This document shows, piece by piece, positions 60,642-64,000 of a stretch of DNA of 64,000 nt. This DNA is from Saccopteryx bilineata (taxonomy: Eukaryota > Chordata > Mammalia > Chiroptera > Emballonuridae). Within the stretch, counting starts at the first letter, position 1; the number at the start of each line of letters is the position of its first letter. The position numbers and the translations under genes were made by a program. The stretch lies in the NCBI RefSeq assembly GCF_036850765.1, contig NC_089501.1:13864997-13928996 (forward strand). Reading direction: 5' to 3'. Under the pieces are notes generated by a model. The model made no database searches, was not told the DNA's origin, and saw nothing but the letters and a program-made list of their open reading frames with translations.

Positions 60642-60654
60642 AAAAGGGGGGAGA
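60642..60654 (+). promoter_or_regulatory. Polypurine tract
   Basis: AAAAGGGGGGAGA directly before the 3' LTR, the RNase-H-resistant primer for plus-strand synthesis. Its G-run is intact although the flanking interior is stripped of G. Confidence 0.9.
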
Positions 60655-61070
60655 TGTTGGAGGAAAACCAAAGCACTAAATGACTTTCTGTTCCCATCCT
60701 GAGAAAGTGAAGGTTGAGACCAAGCAAACATGACTGAAGGTAGTCGCGCCCAGAGAAGGCTCAAGGACGCAATGCTTAGCCCTGCTGGAGCTTTCTGCAG
60801 GTCAGGAATCAGACAGCAGATGGGGTGGTGTTATGTCTCAGAAAGAGCAAGAGAAATCTAATCAGCTTTGCAAAACTAAATAATAAAACTGTACACTGTA
60901 TTCTGTTTGTTAGTTTTTACCCACGATGTCATCTTTCTGCTTAATAAATTAGATAACTAATCTCTCTAAAGCATCTTAATCCTGAAGAGATTAAGGTCCT
61001 CCACTTGCAGTATTGTTGCTGCCTCATTTCTTTGTGGCTCCTCTTCATGAGACCCTGACCAATAATGACA
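60655..61070 (+). repeat. 3' LTR
   Basis: 416 bp, TGTTGGAGG start and AATAATGACA end. G content is about 25% in 60661-60900 by hand count. Full length, so the better guide to the family. Confidence 0.92.
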
Positions 61071-61359
61071 GGAAGCCTGCCGTGGGGATGGGGAATGCCA
61101 ATAGGAAAAACAGCCTTTTTAACTAGTATTGGGACATGTTTTAAAGCTCTTTCATGTCTTAAAAAAGAGCGCTAAATATATAGGCTCTAAAGAGTCTGAA
61201 GTGGGAAAGGGGCATTAAATTGGTATTTTAGAAAGATCACTCTGATGACAAATCAGGTAAGACTACTGGCAGATGAACTAAAAATTGTATATAATGTAGA
61301 CAGAGAATTTTTAAGGACTTGATTTAGGGGTATAAAGAGAGACAAGGAATAATCATAGT
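61071..61359 (+). repeat. Ancient repeat fragment, class uncertain
   Basis: 'gtattttagaaagatcactctgatgacaaatc' near 61225 matches the phrase of the ancient repeat suspected at 9.1 kb. The rest is unrecognised. Confidence 0.35.
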
Positions 61360-61545
61360 ATTTTGAGTAACAACTATGTGCTAGGCAATTTACAAACATT
61401 ATTTCTATTTCTCAAATCACCTTGTTAGCTGTATATTGTTCCTATTTTGCACCTGAGGCAGCTGAAATCCATGGGGTCTGGTTGCCCAAGGTCACACAGT
61501 AAACTGAACAGAGCCAGCATGAAGGCCCGAGCTCACTCTCTCCTC
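61360..61545 (-). repeat. MIR
   Basis: Reverse-orientation MIR: 'aacaactatgtgctaggcaatttacaaacattatttctatttctcaaatcaccttgttagctgtatattgttcctattttgcacctgaggcagctgaaa', 'cccaaggtcacacagtaaactgaacagagcc'. Confidence 0.85.
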
Positions 61546-62639
61546 ATGGCACAGCTTTTTCTGAGCTCAAATAGGACACCCTGGAATGTGGCAACAGATA
61601 TATGCAAAGCTACAGTGAGAGGAAAGACTCAAAGATTCTGTTAACATTTTTCCCTCCCCATCCTACACTCTCCAACTTGTTTATTTCATGTATATTCCAA
61701 AAAGCCCTATGAAATAAGGAGGATCAAGGTCTAGAAGGGTAGACATTGCAGTAGATTCTTTTGAGGTAATGTGTGCATCATGCCTAATACATAGTTGGCA
61801 TTCTATAAACATGCCTGTCCTTTCCTTACTACTTCTCTTGACATGGTCTCATGGTGCTCAAGTTTGATTTGGTTTAGTTTGGTTTTTCTTTTTTTTTTTT
61901 TTTTTTTTTCCTGCAAGCTGGCACACCACCTAATCACTCTCCCCCTTGTGCTCCAATAATTGTAAATTTGCCCAGAAGGTCATGGAAATGTGTATGTTTT
62001 TTAAGCTGTGGAGACATTGCACTCTTTAGTTCAGGACTAGCACATGGGAAGGCATGGTCGGGAGAAATGAAAGAGATAAGGATGTAAATGAGTGAGGTGA
62101 TTAGCACCCAGACAGCATCCAATAAATGTCAACAGCCCATCAGCCACAAGAGAAAGCTTTTTAAAGGGCTCTTCTGTTGCCTTCTACAGTAAGCATCTCC
62201 AAACTGTACCCAGAAAAACAGAGTGAGAGCCTCCATTCTGAAAATCACTATGCATGCATCAGTCAACATAAATGTATTGAATGACCACTCTAATGAAGAC
62301 CATGCTTGGTGTTTCCTATCCATTTAACCATGAAGGTCTTAGGAACTGATAATGTTGGAACATATTATATTTGGTCATACAGGTAAAACCTGAAGGAATG
62401 GGACCTATTGAATTATTTCACCAGGTCTTGGGCCAATTCTCCACAACTAATGGCATTCAGTTACTATAAGTCTGAGTAAGTCAGAAATTATTTTAGAACA
62501 GAAAGTTTCAAATGATCATTTCGTTTCCCATTGTACCAATCCTTAGGGTATTATTCCTTAAGACCTACGGACCAAGATTAAAATAAAGTTCAACTATACA
62601 CTCAAGTTTATGTTTATTGGTGGGAGGGGTGGACATTCA
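61546..62639. other. Unrecognised stretch
   Basis: No gene and no repeat named with confidence. Poly-T run of about 21 at 61889-61910, possibly the tail of a minus-strand retroelement whose body I did not recognise. Confidence 0.45.
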
Positions 62640-62820
62640 CATTTGCTAAGTGATGACTTTGCAGCAGACACCAAGAAACCCCTTTACATGCATGTTCTCA
62701 TTTACTTCCACAATGATTCCATTTTATAGACAAGAAAATTGAGGCTCAGAGAAGTAAATGACCAAATATCATAGCACTAGTACAAAGTGAAGCCAGAATT
62801 TGACTTTAGGTCTATTTAAT
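62640..62820 (-). repeat. MIR
   Basis: Reverse-orientation MIR: 'cccctttacatgcatgttctcatttacttccacaatgattccattttatagacaagaaaattgaggctcagagaagtaaatgaccaaatatcatagcactagtacaaagtgaagccagaatttgac'. Confidence 0.88.
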
Positions 62821-62941
62821 TTCAAGGGACCTCCACATGTCAGAGGTTATAAGTCATGCAGACACACAATTTACTCCAAGTCATATCCCAATCCAAAAAT
62901 GTGGTCTTCCTATCTAAGATAGGTTCAATGCCATCTATTTC

Positions 62942-62980
62942 TTTTTTTTATATTTATTTATTGATTTCAGTGAGAGTGGG

Positions 62981-63016
<36 letters not shown>

Positions 63017-63112
63017 TTGAGCTGTTCCTGTAAGTGCCATTGATCAGAAATCAAACTGGCCATCTAAGCGCTTCAAAATGATGCTCTAATCAACCAAGCT
63101 ATCCAGCCAAGA
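62942..63112 (-). mobile_element. VES-type SINE, diverged short form
   Basis: Minus orientation: T-rich start, (GA)n at 62983-63013, then 'tgatcagaaatcaaactggcc' and the head 'ctaatcaaccaagctatccagccaagacc'. The most diverged SINE of the window, perhaps a different subtype. Confidence 0.78.
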
Positions 63113-64000
63113 CCAATGATATCTATGTCTTTTGTGACTTAGTTTCTGGCAGAGCTAATTACTATGCTGCAAATAACATAAACTGAATAAATGCTTGCTT
63201 CTTGGGGTTTTTGTAAAATTGAAGTGCTAAAACATAACTATCATTTTTATAACAGATCACTGACGACAGCAGCTTTTGAAGTAAACTGGAAAATCATTGC
63301 TTCCCCCCACTGATAATCCAGGCAAACTGAGAAATACCATGAATTAGCTGGAGTTAAACAGTTGGCTACAGTTGTGCACTGTATACTCTGCTTAGCAACA
63401 GCCGTCTGGTCTTCCAATGATGAAAGAGCCCTGGGAGCTGTGTATTGCCCTGATGGAATGTGTGGAGCGCTGGGTGTGCAGGGTGCTGGAAGGCAGGAGA
63501 TTAAAGCAGGGCTGGCAAGTGTGGGCTGGAAGGAGAGGGCAGTACTGAAAGACATGTGCATGTCTTGTGCAGGGAAAGATGAAGCAGAGCCAAAGAATAC
63601 CTGGTTGATCTTTTGAAAGGAGAACTGGAAGTTGTGAAGATATCCAACTCCCTGAGCTACACATCTAGATACATACCCTCTATTCACTTCACCTAATTCC
63701 TTGTTCTTCACCAAACCTTGTAGAATATCTGTAAGATCATTTTCTTACGTATTGGAACCCACTTGTCATTGTGTCTTAATTATTCCTGCTGATCTCCACT
63801 GGCCCTAAGGAACATACAGTCATCCATCCCAGTCTGCTCATCCTCCTCCTTCCTCTACTCTCCTCATCCAGCAGGACTTCTCTCGGTCACACAGATACAG
63901 TTGACAGCAGCAGGACCCTGGCAGGGTCTGAGAGGTGACCACAGGCAGTGGGTGAGATTCCATTCTAGGAAGGCACTTTATTAAAATGAGAGTCTTCAGA
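63113..64000. other. Unrecognised stretch with a 155-codon open frame
   Basis: No repeat recognised. The minus-strand frame 63714-63247 (155 codons) is the longest in the window outside L1. It has a Ser/Pro/Thr-rich middle, no domain and no signal peptide that I can see. Frames of 84 and 90 codons overlap it on other frames, and flanking splice sites were not evident. Likely chance, possibly a non-coding exon. Confidence 0.35.

Larger units (their letters stand above)
57217..61070 (+). mobile_element. ERV provirus, G-depleted interior, no intact genes
   Basis: Two LTRs flank a roughly 3.06-kb interior (about 2.5 kb without two later SINEs). Primer-binding site at 57593-57610 and polypurine tract at 60642-60654 prove the retroviral layout. 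The lysine-tRNA-type primer site points to a class-II/beta-like (ERVK) lineage, though other lysine users exist. The interior has no open frame of note and is extremely poor in G on the coding strand (about 4.4% by hand count), while the LTRs are normal. No recognisable gag, pol or env remains. See findings. Confidence 0.85.

Overview
The window looks like intergenic or intronic nuclear DNA from a bat (Chiroptera). I found no protein-coding exon, tRNA, rRNA or other cellular gene I can defend. Three things point to a bat. First, there are at least 14 copies of tRNA-derived SINEs of the bat VES type, recognisable by their heads (either 'gccctggccggttggctcagtggtagag' or 'gcctgaccaggtggtggcgcagtgg'-like, here described by position) and CT-rich tails. 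Second, there are two sharply bounded, fairly young-looking hAT-type DNA transposons, a class unusually active in bats. Third, the L1 and LTR families share those features. I cannot fix the bat family from sequence alone; a rhinolophoid is a guess. Deep mammalian repeats (MIR, L2, MaLR/MLT1, MER5/MER58-type hAT relics, Tigger) confirm a placental mammal.

Layout. 1-4.0 kb: the 5' part of a full-length minus-strand L1 (5'UTR, broken ORF1, start of ORF2), interrupted by a Tigger fragment that looks retrocopied. 4.4-7.5 kb: three SINEs and a 5'-inverted (twin-primed) L1. 7.5-18 kb: mostly unrecognised DNA with MLT1, MIR and old hAT relics. 18.1-21.1 kb: a 364-bp hAT element with a perfect 8-bp duplication, a young 5'-truncated L1, a 231-bp fold-back element and two L2 pieces. 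22.6-24.4 kb: an old L1 carrying a MaLR LTR and a SINE. 25-39 kb: sparse repeats and long unrecognised stretches. 39.1-43.2 kb: SINEs, including one patched with sequence from a neighbour, an old L1, and a MaLR LTR holding a SINE with a 48-A tail. 43.4-45.6 kb: an L1 fragment holding a SINE and two solo LTRs of one family. 49.4-51.0 kb: a 1.57-kb hAT transposon with a decayed transposase end, itself hit by a class-II-like solo LTR. 53.5-56.5 kb: L1 tails and a SINE. 57.2-61.1 kb: a provirus with two LTRs, a lysine-tRNA-type primer site and a polypurine tract, whose interior is almost stripped of G on the plus strand. 61-64 kb: MIR pieces, one SINE and unrecognised DNA.

There is no pathway or operon here; the window is a record of successive insertions. 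Many can be ordered because target-site duplications (TSDs) are readable. The most notable items are the G-depleted provirus (probable fossil APOBEC3 hypermutation), the two solo LTRs inserted 139 bp apart, the Tigger retrocopy inside L1, the LTR-in-hAT nest, and the SINE-to-SINE sequence transfer at 39.9/41.0 kb. Family names come from memory of repeat consensus sequences and were not checked against a database; boundaries and TSDs were read directly.
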